A stretch of 64,000 nt of DNA from Pseudomonas bharatica CSV86 (GTDB taxonomy: Bacteria > Pseudomonadota > Gammaproteobacteria > Pseudomonadales > Pseudomonadaceae), in assembly GCF_000319305.2 (NCBI RefSeq), contig NZ_AMWJ02000002.1, positions 310,001 to 374,000 on the forward strand, written 5' to 3'. Numbering within the stretch: position 1 is the stretch's first letter; each line of letters opens with the position of its first letter. A program made the translations under genes and the position numbers. Below the pieces are notes generated by a model. That model saw only the letters and a list, made by a program, of their open reading frames with translations, made no database searches and had not been told where the DNA came from. This document shows positions 18,848 to 28,757 of the stretch, in pieces.

Positions 18848-20759
18848 GAAGCTGGGATATCAGTACCCGTACCCAGATCATCAGCCTCGGCCCGGCCCTG
18901 GTGCTGACCTTGCTGCTGATCGGTTTTTTCACCTTCGTGCGCATCCAGGACCTGCGCCAGGAACTCAACCATACCGGCCAGTTGATCGCCAACCAGCTTG
19001 CCCCGGCCTCGGAATACGGCGTGATCTCCGGCAACGACGAAGTGCTCGAAGGCCTGATGCGCGCGACCCTGACCATCCCCCACGTGCGCTTCCTCGAAGT
19101 GCAGGACAGCGCCAACCACATCCTGGTCTATGTCGAGCAGCCGGACGAACACGTCAACCGCGCCCAGCAGGTGGAAGTGTTCCAGGCGCCGATCCGCCTG
19201 CAACGGATCAGCCTGGATGGCGACTTCCTGCACAATGGCGAGCAACCGGCGAGCATCGTCGCCGACGATTACCTTGGCCGGGTGATCGTCGGCATGTCCG
19301 ATGACGCCTTCAGCCAGCGCCAGCAGGAAATCGTGATCAAGGCGGCGATCCTCGCCCTGTTCGCCCTGGTGTTCACCTTCCTGCTGGCGCGCCGCCTGGC
19401 CCGTAGCCTGGCGACCCCGATCGCCGACATGGGGCATGCGGTCAAGGCCATCCAGAAAGGTGATTTCGACACGCCGTTGCCGGTGGTGGACGACAACGAG
19501 CTGGGGCACCTGGCGCAACATATCAACAATCTGGCCAGCGGCCTGGCCCAGGCCTCGCGCGAACAGCAGGAGGCCATGGCGCAGATGATCCAGGCCCGCG
19601 AGGAAGCCGAGCAGGCGAACAAGGCCAAGTCGGAATTCCTGGCGATGATGAGCCACGAACTGCGCACCCCGATGAATGGCGTGCTGGGCATGCTGCAACT
19701 GCTGCAGACCACCGAGCTGAGCGACGAGCAGGCCGAATACACGCTGGTGGCCAGCGAATCCACCGGGCACCTGCTCAAGGTGATCAACGACATCCTCGAC
19801 TTCTCGCGGATCGAGCGCACCGCGCTGCAACTGGAACAGATCGATTTCAACCTGGCGGAACTGATCGGCAGTTGCGTGCAGTCCTTCCTTCACACCGCCC
19901 AGCAGCGTCACCTGGCGCTGCAGCTGGAAATGCCCGAGGGCCTGGAGCGGTTGCAGGTGTGCGGCGACCCGACGCGGATCCGCCAGGTACTGGTCAACCT
20001 GATCGGCAACGCCCTGAAGTTCACCGAGCAGGGCAGCGTGCGGGTGGTGCCGCGCTGGCAGGTGCTGGACCGCCAGCTGATCTGGTTCACCTGCGCGGTG
20101 CAGGACACCGGCATCGGCATCGACAACAGCCGCCTGGAAGCCATGTTCATCGCCTTCCAGCAAGCCGACAGCTCGATTTCCCGGCGCTATGGCGGCACCG
20201 GCCTGGGCCTGTCTATCGCCCGCAACCTGGCCGAACGCATGGGCGGCAGCCTGCGGGCGGAAAGCCGCGAGGGCCAGGGTTCGACCTTCACCCTGGAAAT
20301 GCCCCTGACCCTGCGCCCGCACGACCGTCCGCAGGCATTGCCGGACAACGTTGCCGGGGCGGACGATGGCAAAGGGCAGTCGGTATTGCTGGTGGAGGAC
20401 AACCCGGTCAACCAGGCGGTGATCCAGGCCATGTTGCGCAGCCTGGGGCTGGAGGTGATCGTTGCTGCCGACGGCGCCCAGGCCATCAGCCTGGTGGCCC
20501 GGCAGCGCTTCGGGCCGTGCTGATGGACTGTCGGCTGCCGATCGTCGACGGCTACGAAGCCACCCGGCGCCTGCGCCAGTTGCCCCAGGGCCGCGACCTG
20601 CCGATCATCGCCCTGACCGCCAACGCCCTGCAGGGTGATCGCGAGCGTTGCATTGAAGCCGGGATGAACGATTACCTGGCCAAACCGTTCAAACGCAATG
20701 AATTGCAGGAGATTCTGCAGCGCTGGCTACCCGCTCAGGCAAGCGCGACTGGCGAATAA
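18844..20759 (+). CDS. Hybrid sensor histidine kinase with receiver domain (apparent frameshift in receiver)
   Basis: The start overlaps the previous stop (ATGA). Order of domains: a transmembrane helix (about 15-35), a periplasmic sensor, a second helix (about 160-185), HAMP (185-240), HisKA with phospho-His271 in [11 protein letters not shown], and HATPase_c with [25 protein letters not shown] and [12 protein letters not shown]. The receiver begins [13 protein letters not shown], but the frame stops at 20521-20523 after RQRFGPC. One extra G in the run at 20512-20514 reads [20 protein letters not shown], restoring the phospho-acceptor Asp, the T-A-N loop and the K-P-F motif, to the TAA at 20757-20759. 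No output or HPt domain is present, so a partner must exist elsewhere. Restored length is about 638 residues. Confidence 0.85.
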
Positions 20760-20975
20760 TGCAAAATTGCGGCAGTCTTACACGCCGAACCGATCTGCAA
20801 GAAAGGTCTGTCGGAAAAATTTCAGTGCACAGGTGTACATCTTCGTTCGCTGTGCTGTGACTTTCACTACAACGCAATAGTCTATGAGTAGGCTGCCGCC
20901 CCGGAGCCAAGGGCTTTCATGGGGCGGATCGGGAAGAACCGGTCCCTGCCGCACGAGGATTATTGAGGAGCTCGC

Positions 20976-21491
20976 ATGACCAAACAAAACGCCTTTACCC
21001 GGGAAGACCTGCTGCGCTGCAGTCGCGGTGAGCTGTTCGGCCCAGGTAACGCGCAACTGCCCGCCCCCAACATGCTGATGGTGGATCGCATTGCCCACAT
21101 CAGTGAAGAGGGCGGCAAGTACGGCAAAGGTGAATTGGTCGCCGAGCTGGATATCAATCCGGACCTGTGGTTCTTCGCCTGCCACTTCGAAGGCGATCCG
21201 GTGATGCCGGGCTGCCTGGGCCTCGACGCCATGTGGCAGCTGGTTGGTTTCTTCCTTGGCTGGCAAGGCCTGCCGGGCCGCGGTCGCGCCCTGGGTTCGG
21301 GCGAAGTGAAGTTCTTCGGCCAGGTGTTGCCGGAGGCGAAAAAGGTTACCTACAACATTCATATCAAGCGCGTCCTGAAGGGCAAGCTGAACATGGCCAT
21401 CGCCGATGGCTCGGTCAGCGTCGACGGTCGCGAGATCTACACCGCCGAAGGTCTTCGCGTCGGTGTATTCACCTCCACTGAAAATTTCTAA
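20976..21491 (+). CDS. fabA: Beta-hydroxydecanoyl-ACP dehydratase/isomerase
   Basis: 171 residues, the standard FabA length. It dehydrates 3-hydroxydecanoyl-ACP and isomerises trans-2- to cis-3-decenoyl-ACP, the branch point to unsaturated fatty acids. The active-site histidine is in [20 protein letters not shown], with the catalytic Asp in the GLDAMWQL segment. GAGG precedes the start at a suitable distance (AGGAGCTCGC). The 216 bases upstream contain no promoter I can call with confidence. It forms an 11-base-spaced operon with fabB. In pseudomonads this operon is known to be controlled by DesT; I did not find a clean DesT palindrome by eye. Confidence 0.96.
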   Translation: MTKQNAFTREDLLRCSRGELFGPGNAQLPAPNMLMVDRIAHISEEGGKYGKGELVAELDINPDLWFFACHFEGDPVMPGCLGLDAMWQLVGFFLGWQGLPGRGRALGSGEVKFFGQVLPEAKKVTYNIHIKRVLKGKLNMAIADGSVSVDGREIYTAEGLRVGVFTSTENF

Positions 21492-21502
21492 GGGTTATTC
21501 GC

Positions 21503-22723
21503 ATGCGCCGCGTCGTAATCACCGGTCTGGGCATCGTTTCCTGCCTGGGCAATGACAAAGAGACCGTCTCCGAAAACCTGCGTAAAAGCCGTCCGGGCAT
21601 CCGTTTCAACCCGGAATACAAGGAAATGGGGCTGCGCAGCCAGGTTTCCGGTTCCATCGACCTGAACCTCGAAGAACTGATCGACCGCAAGGTCTATCGC
21701 TTCGTCGGCCACGCCGCTGCCTACGCCTACCTGGCGATGCAGGACGCGATCAAGGACTCCGGCCTGACCGAAGAGCAGATCTCCAACCCGCGTACCGGCC
21801 TGGTGGCCGGCTCCGGCGGCGCTTCGACCCTGAACCAGATGGAAGCGCTGGATACCCTGCGCGAGAAAGGCGTCAAGCGCGTCGGTCCGTACCGCGTGAC
21901 CCGCACCATGGGCAGCACCGTTTCCGCGTGCCTGGCCACTCCGTTCAAGATCAAGGGCATCAACTACTCGATCTCCTCGGCCTGTGCCACCTCCGCTCAC
22001 TGCATCGGCACCGCCATGGAGCAGATCCAGTGGGGCAAGCAGGACATCGTCTTCGCCGGCGGCGGTGAAGAAGAGCACTGGAGCCAGTCGTTCCTGTTCG
22101 ATGCCATGGGCGCCCTGTCGACCAAGCGCAACGACGAGCCAAGCAAGGCTTCGCGCGCCTACGACGCCGACCGTGACGGCTTCGTCATCGCCGGCGGTGG
22201 CGGCATGGTGGTGGTCGAGGAGCTGGAACACGCTCTGGCCCGTGGTGCCAAGATCTATGCGGAAATCGTCGGCTACGGCGCCACTTCCGACGGCTACGAC
22301 ATGGTTGCCCCGAGCGGCGAAGGCGCGATCCGCTGCATGCAGCAGGCGCTGTCCACCGTCGACACGCCGATCGACTACCTGAACACCCACGGCACCTCGA
22401 CCCCGGTCGGCGACGTCGCGGAAATGAAGGGCGTGCGCGAAGTGTTCGGCGACAAGGCCCCGGCCATCAGCTCGACCAAGAGCCTGTCCGGCCACTCCCT
22501 GGGCGCTGCCGGCGTGCACGAAGCGATCTACTGCCTGCTGATGATGGAAGGCAAGTTCATCGCCGGTTCCGCCAACATCGACGAGCTGGATCCGGAAGTC
22601 GCCGACCTGCCGGTGGTTCGCGAAACCCGCGAAAACGCCAAGATCGACACCGTGATGAGCAACAGCTTCGGCTTCGGCGGCACCAACGCCACCCTGGTGC
22701 TCAAGCGCTGGGAAGGTAAGTAA
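21503..22723 (+). CDS. fabB: Beta-ketoacyl-ACP synthase I
   Basis: 406 residues. It elongates cis-3-decenoyl-ACP made by FabA and is essential for unsaturated fatty acid synthesis. The thiolase-fold catalytic triad is visible: Cys in [14 protein letters not shown], His in [12 protein letters not shown] and His in [12 protein letters not shown]. The C-terminus [17 protein letters not shown] is the usual KAS signature. It follows fabA by 11 bases and ends at a strong terminator. Confidence 0.97.
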   Translation: MRRVVITGLGIVSCLGNDKETVSENLRKSRPGIRFNPEYKEMGLRSQVSGSIDLNLEELIDRKVYRFVGHAAAYAYLAMQDAIKDSGLTEEQISNPRTGLVAGSGGASTLNQMEALDTLREKGVKRVGPYRVTRTMGSTVSACLATPFKIKGINYSISSACATSAHCIGTAMEQIQWGKQDIVFAGGGEEEHWSQSFLFDAMGALSTKRNDEPSKASRAYDADRDGFVIAGGGGMVVVEELEHALARGAKIYAEIVGYGATSDGYDMVAPSGEGAIRCMQQALSTVDTPIDYLNTHGTSTPVGDVAEMKGVREVFGDKAPAISSTKSLSGHSLGAAGVHEAIYCLLMMEGKFIAGSANIDELDPEVADLPVVRETRENAKIDTVMSNSFGFGGTNATLVLKRWEGK

Positions 22724-22743
22724 GGGCTAGCCCGCTTGCACTG

Positions 22744-22776
22744 AAAACGCCCCGACTGGTTCGGGGCGTTTTTGTT
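22744..22776 (+). terminator. Rho-independent terminator of fabA-fabB
   Basis: AACGCCCCGA / TTCGGGGCGTT stem with a short loop and following TTTTTG tract, about 20 bases after the fabB stop. Its 3' arm forms the left boundary of the tandem repeat. Confidence 0.88.
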
Positions 22777-22950
22777 TGTGGACCTTCAGGGCCTCATCGC
22801 TGGCAAGCCAGCTCCCACAGGGTCCGCGGCGTTTTTGTTTGTGGACCTTCAGGGCCTCATCGCTGGCAAGCCAGCTCCCACAGGGTCCGCGGCGTTTTTG
22901 TGTGTGGACCTTCAGGGCCTCATCGCTGGCAAGCCAGCTCCCACAGGGTT
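22766..22950. repeat. Three tandem 63-base units, each with one REP element
   Basis: Units start at 22766, 22829 and 22892, each GCGTTTTTG(T/T/G)TTGTGGACC..., then CTTCAGGGCCTCATCGCTGG..., ending CCCACAGGGTCCGCG; the third diverges after CACAGGG. The near identity of the units indicates recent tandem amplification. An inverted REP at 22987-23018 can pair with any of them. Confidence 0.92.
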
Positions 22951-22986
22951 TTGTGTTGAACAAAGGACCTGCGGTCGACGCGGTCA

Positions 22987-23018
22987 CTGTGGGAGCTGGC
23001 TTGCCAGCGATGAGGCCC
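22987..23018. repeat. Single REP element, inverted relative to the tandem array
   Basis: TGTGGGAGCTGGCTTGCCAG followed by CGATGAGGCC. It lies 8 bases before the chemoreceptor stop codon and is opposite in orientation to the three REPs of the array. Confidence 0.85.
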
Positions 23019-23025
23019 TCAAGCC

Positions 23026-24651
23026 TTACACCGAGAAGCGCCGCACCAGCCCGTTCAGGTCCACCGCCAGTTGCGATAGCGCCTGGCTGGCCTCCACCGT
23101 CTGCGACGCTCCCGCCGAACTCTGCAACGCCAGATCGCGGATATTGGTGAGGTTGCGATCCACCTCCCTCGCCACCTGCGCCTGCTGCTCCGAGGCGCTG
23201 GCGATCACCAGGTTGCGCTCGTTGATCCGGCTGATCGCCGTGGCAATCTCTTCCAGCGCCGCCCCGGCCGCGTGCGCACCATCCAGGGTGCTGCGCGCCC
23301 GCTCGCGGGTTTGCTGCATGCCATCCACCGCACGGTCGGTGCCCTGCTGGATACCATCGATCATCTGCTCGATTTCCCGGGTCGATTGCTGGGTCCGATG
23401 GGCCAGCGCCCGCACCTCGTCGGCCACTACGGCGAACCCGCGCCCGGCATCGCCGGCCCGCGCCGCTTCGATCGCGGCGTTGAGTGCCAGCAGGTTGGTC
23501 TGCTCGGCAATCGAGCCGATGACGTCGAGCACCTTGGAAATCCCGTGGACCTGCTCCGCCAGTTGCCCCACTTCATCGACGTTCAGGCTCACGCCCGCCG
23601 CCAGTTCCTCGATGGACACCACGGTCTGCTGGACCTGGGCCACACCCTCGCGGGCAATACGATCGGACTCCCTGGACGCCTCGGACGTGGCCACGGCATT
23701 GCTGGCCACCTCCTCCACCGCGGCGGTCATCTGGTTGACCGCCGTCGCCGCCTGTTCGATTTCCTGGGTCTGCTGCTGCAGGCCGCGGGTCGCATCCTCG
23801 GTGACCGCGCTCAGTTCCTCCGAGGCCGAAGCCAGCTGGTTCGACGAGTCGGAGATGCGCCCGATGGTGTCGCGCAGGCTTTGCTGCATCTGCTTCAACG
23901 CCACCAGCAAGCGCGCCGGTTCGTCGCGGCCCTGGATACTGATCTGCGGAGTCAGGTCGCCGCTCGCCACCACTTCAGCAACCTGCAGCGACTGGGCCAG
24001 GGGCTTGACGATACTGCGGGTCAGCACCAGCGCCAGCACCACCGTGAGCACCAGGGCGCCGATCAACAGGCCGATGACCCACACCCGCGCGCCGAGATAC
24101 ACCGCTTCGGACTGGCTGGTGGCCATATGGGCGTGCTGGTTGTTGAGATCGATCAACTGGTTGAGGGTGGTGGTGAGGTTGTCGGCAAGCTGGTTCATCT
24201 CGCCGTTGACCAGGCTTTCGGCGGCCTCGATGCGATCACTGGTGGCCAGGCCCACCACCTGGGCCTGCATGCCCAGGTACTGCGTCTGCAGTTCGATGTA
24301 GCGGTCGAACAGCACGCGCTCCTCGGGCAGCACGATAAGCGCGTCGTAATCGGCCTGCGCCTTGCTCAAGGCCTGCTTCAGGGCGTCGATGCGGGAGATG
24401 TTCTGCTGCTGCGCCGCGGGGTCGCGGTTGACCAGCAAGCGCAAGGTCAGGGCACGTATGCGCAGCATGTCCTGGCTCATGGTGCCGACACTGATCACGC
24501 TGGGCAGCCAATTGCTTTCCACCTGCTCGGACTGCTCGCGCATGCTCGACATCTGCACCAGCGAGAACAGCCCAAGGGTCACCACCAACAGCGCCAGCAG
24601 GCCGAAGCCGAGTCCGGCCCGGGGCGCTATGTTCAGGCTTCTCAAACTCAT
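23026..24651 (-). CDS. Methyl-accepting chemotaxis protein
   Basis: 541 residues. N-terminal transmembrane helix (about 10-32), a periplasmic four-helix-bundle-type ligand domain (about 33-190, Gln/Leu-rich with no Cys), a second helix (about 190-212, [20 protein letters not shown]), HAMP, and the long cytoplasmic signalling coiled coil whose tip [20 protein letters not shown] is the conserved CheA/CheW-binding hairpin. There is no C-terminal CheR pentapeptide (it ends RRFSV). The ligand is unknown. It stands alone, convergent with fabB. Confidence 0.92.
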   Translation of the reverse strand: MSLRSLNIAPRAGLGFGLLALLVVTLGLFSLVQMSSMREQSEQVESNWLPSVISVGTMSQDMLRIRALTLRLLVNRDPAAQQQNISRIDALKQALSKAQADYDALIVLPEERVLFDRYIELQTQYLGMQAQVVGLATSDRIEAAESLVNGEMNQLADNLTTTLNQLIDLNNQHAHMATSQSEAVYLGARVWVIGLLIGALVLTVVLALVLTRSIVKPLAQSLQVAEVVASGDLTPQISIQGRDEPARLLVALKQMQQSLRDTIGRISDSSNQLASASEELSAVTEDATRGLQQQTQEIEQAATAVNQMTAAVEEVASNAVATSEASRESDRIAREGVAQVQQTVVSIEELAAGVSLNVDEVGQLAEQVHGISKVLDVIGSIAEQTNLLALNAAIEAARAGDAGRGFAVVADEVRALAHRTQQSTREIEQMIDGIQQGTDRAVDGMQQTRERARSTLDGAHAAGAALEEIATAISRINERNLVIASASEQQAQVAREVDRNLTNIRDLALQSSAGASQTVEASQALSQLAVDLNGLVRRFSV

Positions 24652-24792
24652 CGCACGGTTCCTTCCGAAGATGCTGCATCCGTCATGCAGCGGACACTTC
24701 TTTAGAAGGTATCGGACCGTCGACTTTTTGCGTAAGAAGAAATGGTGATATTAAATTGCCCAATCATCGCGACCACCGCATCGCCGGAATGA

Positions 24793-25257
24793 TCAGCGGA
24801 CGGTGAAACGTTTCTCCGCCAGCAGGCGATCACCCTGGAACACCATGAAGTGCCACTCGCCCGGAATCGCCTCGTGATGCTCGGTGAATTCGTAGGCCAT
24901 CACGTCCTGCGGCGCAGCCGGGACCAGCTTCTGCACCACCTCGAATTTGTCGTGGCGCTTGCCGTCCGGGGTGACGATGCCCGGGGTGAGGTACAGCAGG
25001 GTCAGCGGGGTATCGTCGGCGGTCTTGCCTTCGAGGCGGTAGCGGATGCCGAATTTGCTGCCCAGCCTGGCCGGGACGACATCGGTGGCCTGGATCGCCT
25101 GGCTGTTCATGGTGATGACCCGTTCACCGGGCTGCGGGTTCTTGATGTTGGTCTCGAACACGCCGTATTCCACCGGTCCCTGCACCCGCACCTCGGCCTG
25201 GGCCAGGCCGGCGATGCACATCAGCCCGACCAGGGCGCTCAAACGGCTAGTCAACAT
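24793..25257 (-). CDS. DUF3859 family exported protein
   Basis: 154 residues from the ATG at 25257, with GAGGAAG upstream; longer in-frame starts lack a ribosome site. Signal peptide MLTSRLSALVGLMCIAGLAQA. The mature chain begins EVRVQGPVEYGVFETNIKNP and is predicted to be an all-beta periplasmic domain; it ends W-H-F-M-V-F-Q-G-D-R-L-L-A-E-K-R-F-T-V. The pattern matches my recollection of DUF3859, whose function is unknown. It lies 70 bases downstream of the amidohydrolase and could be cotranscribed. Confidence 0.7.
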   Translation of the reverse strand: MLTSRLSALVGLMCIAGLAQAEVRVQGPVEYGVFETNIKNPQPGERVITMNSQAIQATDVVPARLGSKFGIRYRLEGKTADDTPLTLLYLTPGIVTPDGKRHDKFEVVQKLVPAAPQDVMAYEFTEHHEAIPGEWHFMVFQGDRLLAEKRFTVR

Positions 25258-25326
25258 GTTGCGCTTCCTCTGTTGTGGATCGCGGCAGACTATGACCCGG
25301 CCATGACAGGCTGATGACAATCGCGC

Positions 25327-26331
25327 TCAACGCGGCTTGGGCAGCACCGCGAGGAAGTTGTCCCTGGCCACCTTGTGCGCGATGTCCTCCGGCAAGGCGT
25401 CCAGGAACGGGGCGAAGCCCTGGAACTGCTCGCCCAGGCTGGAAAAACGCCCGACCACATCGGAGCCGAGCATGAAGCGCTCGGGAAAGCGCTCGACCAG
25501 CGCCAGCCACGCCTTGCGCGGCGTGCCCTTGTCGTCCAGCAGGTACGGCTGCAGCACGCTCCAGGACAGATCGACGTACAGGTTGGGGTAATCCTCCAGC
25601 AGCCGGGTCAGGGTCGGCAGGAGGAAGTCCATTTTTTCCTGGTGTCGATGAATCTCCATGCTGCTGCCGGCATGGGCCCAGATGAAGCGGGTATGCGGGT
25701 GATTGCGCAGCGGCTCCTCGATTTCCGCCAGGTACAGCGGATTGCGCTCGCGCTTGGAGGTGATGTTGGAGTGCAGCAGCACCGGCAGGTCGCGCTCGGC
25801 GGCCAGATGATAGATGCGGGTCATGGCCTCGTTGTTGGCCCGGGGCGTATCGCCGCTGGTGAGGGCCGTCAGGTCGTCATGGCGGGTGAAGACCTCGCCT
25901 ATGCCCTGCCAGAGCCCGGGATGCAGCTCCAGCATGCGCTCGATGTGGGCCACGGCGTTCTTGTCCACCGGATTGATCCCGGACAGGAACGGATGGAAAC
26001 GCTTGCGCTGCTCGGGCGGCAGCTTCTCGACGGCCGCTGCGACGTAGCTGTCGGTGGCGCTGTACCAGTAGGCATCGGCATCGTCGCCGGCGTAGTAGCG
26101 CGGGCGCTTGGGCTCGTCCTCATGCCACTTCTTGGCAACCGGGATACCGCTGATCATCGACTGCTCGATGCCGGCCTTGTCCATGGCTTCGAGCAGCGCG
26201 GGCATGCCCTCGGTTTCCTGGAAGAAATCCACGTAGTGCAGGTGGGCGTCGCTGTAGCGGTAATCCCGTGCCTGCGCGGCGCCGACCAGCAGCCCGGCGC
26301 ACAGCAGTGCGCCCAGGGTTCTTGCGAGCAT
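25327..26331 (-). CDS. Exported amidohydrolase-family (TIM-barrel) protein
   Basis: 334 residues. N-terminal signal (MLARTLGALLCAGLLVGAAQA), so periplasmic. The metal-site pattern of the amidohydrolase-2 group is present: H-x-H in SDAHLHYVDF, a mid-chain His in LPVLLHSN, a second in FIWAHAGSS, and an Asp in FMLGSDVVGRF. The group hydrolyses or decarboxylates cyclic or carboxylated substrates; the substrate here cannot be told. It is transcribed away from the pirin gene. Confidence 0.8.
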   Translation of the reverse strand: MLARTLGALLCAGLLVGAAQARDYRYSDAHLHYVDFFQETEGMPALLEAMDKAGIEQSMISGIPVAKKWHEDEPKRPRYYAGDDADAYWYSATDSYVAAAVEKLPPEQRKRFHPFLSGINPVDKNAVAHIERMLELHPGLWQGIGEVFTRHDDLTALTSGDTPRANNEAMTRIYHLAAERDLPVLLHSNITSKRERNPLYLAEIEEPLRNHPHTRFIWAHAGSSMEIHRHQEKMDFLLPTLTRLLEDYPNLYVDLSWSVLQPYLLDDKGTPRKAWLALVERFPERFMLGSDVVGRFSSLGEQFQGFAPFLDALPEDIAHKVARDNFLAVLPKPR

Positions 26332-26428
26332 TGCTGCCCTCCTTGCTCGTGCTTGGGACAGGGTAGACCGCGCGCTGGCGGCAGCGGTTCGCTATGCTAG
26401 GCCGACTTCAACCTGGCTGGAGCCTGCC

Positions 26429-27289
26429 ATGACCTCGCCCCTGGTAATCCGCCCCCGCGCCGAATCGGTCGAGGGCCAGCCCATCCTGCGCCCGCTGCCC
26501 TCGGCCAGATGCCGCAGTGTCGGCCCCTTCGTGTTCTTCGACCATATGCTGCAGACCGACTACGCGCCGGGGCATGGCATGGACATCCGCCAGCACCCGC
26601 ATATCGGACTGTCGACCCTCACCTACCTGTTCGAGGGTGAATTGCTGCACAAGGACAGCCTGGGCTCGTCGCAGCGGGTCAAGCCCGGCGAGGTGAGCTG
26701 GATGACTGCCGGCGCGGCCATCGCCCACGTCGAGCGCACACCGCCGGATCTGTTGGAAATAGGCTCGCGACTGCATGGCCTGCAGATCTGGCTGGCGTCG
26801 CCGAAAGAAGCGGAACAAGGCGCCGGGCACTACAACCATCACCCGGCAGGCAGCCTGCCGGTCAGCGAAGCGCTGGGAGTGAAGATACGCATGATCGCGG
26901 GCAACGGCTTCTGCCTGGCGTCGCCGGTGCCGGTGCTCTCGCCCACGCTGTACGCCGAAGTATTCATGGAAGCCGCCACGACCCTGTGCGTGCCGGATGA
27001 GCACCGGGAACGGGCGGTGTATGTGCTGGCCGGCGAGGTGCGGCTGGATGACGAGCTGCTGGAACCGCAGACGCTGGTGGTACTGAGCGAAGGCGAGGAA
27101 GCCAGTCTGTATGCCGAGGGCGAGAGCCATCTGGTGATCATCGGCGGCGCGCCGCTGGATGGGCCGCGCAGGATGAACTGGAATTTCGTGGCGAGCGATC
27201 CGGGGTTGATCGAGCGGGCCCGGGAGAGATGGGCGGCGGGGGATTGGCCTGTCGTTGCAGGTGAGTCAGGGAGGATCGAGTTGCCTTGA
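26429..27289 (+). CDS. Pirin family bicupin protein
   Basis: 286 residues, typical for pirins. The N-terminal cupin carries the metal-binding pattern H-P-H-I-G-L-S-T-L-T-Y-L-F-E-G and P-G-E-V-S-W-M-T-A-G; the C-terminal cupin is in L-A-G-E-V-R-L-D-D. Some bacterial pirins have quercetinase activity or interact with metabolic enzymes; the role here is not determined. Monocistronic. Its 3' end runs into the left half of a REP pair interrupted by the IS3 element. Confidence 0.88.
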   Translation: MTSPLVIRPRAESVEGQPILRPLPSARCRSVGPFVFFDHMLQTDYAPGHGMDIRQHPHIGLSTLTYLFEGELLHKDSLGSSQRVKPGEVSWMTAGAAIAHVERTPPDLLEIGSRLHGLQIWLASPKEAEQGAGHYNHHPAGSLPVSEALGVKIRMIAGNGFCLASPVPVLSPTLYAEVFMEAATTLCVPDEHRERAVYVLAGEVRLDDELLEPQTLVVLSEGEEASLYAEGESHLVIIGGAPLDGPRRMNWNFVASDPGLIERARERWAAGDWPVVAGESGRIELP

Positions 27290-27296
27290 AGTCAGC

Positions 27297-27324
27297 AATC
27301 GCCGGCAACGCCGGCTCCCACACT
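27297..27324. repeat. Left half of the REP pair split by the IS element
   Basis: ATCGCCGGCAACGCCGGCTC followed by CCACA, a divergent REP unit. Its inverted partner is at 28758-28790 on the other side of the insertion. The flanking triplet CAC is present on both sides. Confidence 0.75.
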
Positions 27325-27351
27325 GGACTGCCCCCGAAAAGTTGGACAGTT

Positions 27352-28199
27352 TTAGCTAGCAGCTTGGGCCCTGTAATCGACAGGGCTTAAGCCGTTTAAC
27401 CTCAGCTTGATGCGGTCATGGTTGTAGTAGCGGATGTACTCGTCCAGACCGGTGGTCAGCTCTTCGATGCTCTCAAACCGCTTCAAATAGAAAAACTCAG
27501 ACTTGAGTGTGCCGAAGAAGCTTTCCATAGCGGCGTTATCCAGGCAATTCCCTTTGCGCGACATGCTCTGCTTTACGCCACGCTGCTCAAGCTTTTCGCG
27601 GTATTGGCGCTGCTGATAATGCCATCCCTGATCAGAGTGGATGACCAGCTTCGGCTCCTTTCCCAAGCTACTCAGAGCTTTTTCCAGCATATTCCCCACC
27701 AGCTCATAGCCTGGGCGGCGAGCGATCTCGTAGGCCACGATCTCACTGTTGTACAAGTCCATCACTGGTGAGAGATAGAGCTTTTGCTGAGCCACTTTAA
27801 ACTCGGTTACGTCAGTCACCCACTTCTGATTGGGCCGCTGGGCGATGAAGTTTCGCTCCAGCAGATTCTCGGCAATCCTGCCTATCTCTCCTCGATAGGA
27901 CCGATACTTTTTAGGCCGCACAACCGCCCGCAAACCTTGGTCGGCCATCAGCCGCTCCACAACCTTCTTGTTCACCAGGATGCCTTGATTCTTGATCGCA
28001 AGCGTCACGCGCCGATACCCATAGAGCCCTTTTTCCTTGTGATAGACCTGACTCACCAGCTCTTTCAGATCGGCATGTTTATCCGGCTTTTGAAGGCTTT
28101 TGAGCTGGTAGTAGAAGGTACTGTTCGACAACTCGACCAGGGCCAACAACGCTGACAGCGGGAATCGGGTTCGGAGTCTTGAGACGATCAGCGTTTTTT
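27352..28199 (-). CDS. IS3-family transposase OrfB (DDE integrase), expressed by -1 frameshift from OrfA
   Basis: rve integrase core. The first Asp is in KWVTDVTEFK, the second in VIHSDQGWHYQ, and the Glu in NAAMESFFGTLKSE, so the DDE triad is intact. There is an HTH_21-type region N-terminal of it (LYGYRRVTLAI). The frame has no ATG near its upstream end (the first plausible codon is a TTG at 28149) and overlaps orfA across an A6 run at 28194-28199, fitting synthesis as an OrfAB fusion. The C-terminus LRLNGLSPVDYR is standard for the family. Confidence 0.9.
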
Positions 28200-28709
28200 C
28201 TCTGGCCTTCGCTCCTTCTGCTCTCTCAAAGCCTTCAGCTCCTTTAGGACAGCGTTCTCCATGCGCAGATACTCGAGTTCTGCCATGAGCTGATCTCGCG
28301 GCTTCAGCGCGTCGTCAGTGTCAGTGGGTTTGAGTGGCTTGATCTTCTTGGACACGTCGGCAGGCTTTTTTCGTTGAGTGGCAGTAGAGGTGGCAAGGTT
28401 GCCACTGTAGTACTGGTGCTCCCAAATGCCTACCCGGGAGGACTGTCCCAAGCCGAAGTGAGCTGCCGTTTTACGCAGGGAAAGCCGATGCTCGCGCATG
28501 TACTGCACAACCCTGCGCTTGAAATTGATGTCGTAGCGCTGACCGTGAGGTATGGGACTGATAGTGGAACGGGCTTTATAGCTCGCCACCCAGCGCCTCA
28601 GCAGGCTGAAATCGATACCGAAATGCCGGGCTACCTTTCGGAAACCATCGGTGCCCTCCAGGTAGGCAGTGATGGCTGTGAGCTTGAACTGCTCGGTGTA
28701 CTTACTCAT
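28188..28709 (-). CDS. IS3-family transposase OrfA (DNA-binding, helix-turn-helix)
   Basis: 173 residues from the ATG at 28709 (GGGGGAG just upstream). Two HTH_28/HTH_29-type modules (YLEGTDGFRKVARHFGIDFS and LSLRKTAAHFGLGQSSRVGI) precede a Lys-rich linker and a leucine-zipper-like end (MAELEYLRMENAVLKELKAL) that mediates oligomerisation in this family. It ends PEKKR-stop just after the A AAA AAC slippery heptamer (minus strand, 28194-28199 region) that allows the shift into orfB. Confidence 0.9.
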   Translation of the reverse strand: MSKYTEQFKLTAITAYLEGTDGFRKVARHFGIDFSLLRRWVASYKARSTISPIPHGQRYDINFKRRVVQYMREHRLSLRKTAAHFGLGQSSRVGIWEHQYYSGNLATSTATQRKKPADVSKKIKPLKPTDTDDALKPRDQLMAELEYLRMENAVLKELKALREQKERRPEKKR

Positions 28710-28757
28710 AACTCCCCCAAGGGTTGGATTAGTCTCCAACTTCTTGGGGGCAGTCCA

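Larger units (their letters stand above)
22724..23025. other. fabB / chemoreceptor intergenic region packed with REP elements
   Basis: Convergent gap of about 300 bases. It holds the fabB terminator, three tandem 63-base units each carrying one REP, about 35 bases of unique sequence, and one REP in the opposite orientation (22987-23018) ending just before the chemoreceptor stop. No coding sequence is credible here; the open frames across it only reflect the repeat period being a multiple of three. Confidence 0.85.
27325..28757 (-). mobile_element. IS3-family insertion sequence (IS150-like group), apparently complete
   Basis: 1,433 bp. The 23-base imperfect terminal inverted repeats are TGGACTGCCCCCGAAAAGTTGGA (27325-27347, given as T-G-G-A-C-T-G-C-C-C-C-C then variable) and its inverse at 28735-28757, differing at two to three positions and beginning TG/ending CA as usual for IS3. 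Both flanks carry CAC (27322-27324 and 28758-28760), a 3-base target duplication. It contains overlapping orfA and orfB with a programmed-frameshift heptamer. Inserted between the two halves of a REP pair. Confidence 0.9.

Noticed and set aside
20760-20975. DesT operator or promoter upstream of fabA
   Set aside because: Searched by eye; there are partial palindromes (near GTGCACAGGTGTAC) but none fits the DesT pattern well enough to annotate.
22766-22950. Possible CRISPR array
   Set aside because: Only three head-to-tail units of 63 bases without variable spacers, and each contains a REP palindrome; no cas genes.
22772-24301. 509-codon plus-strand frame starting in the tandem repeat and running antisense to the chemoreceptor
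   Set aside because: The first part only mirrors the 63-base repeat (a multiple of three) and the rest is the mirror of a well-supported chemoreceptor gene.
27418-28155. Open frames on the plus strand inside the IS element
   Set aside because: They are antisense to transposase orfB with its intact DDE residues, and have no family match.
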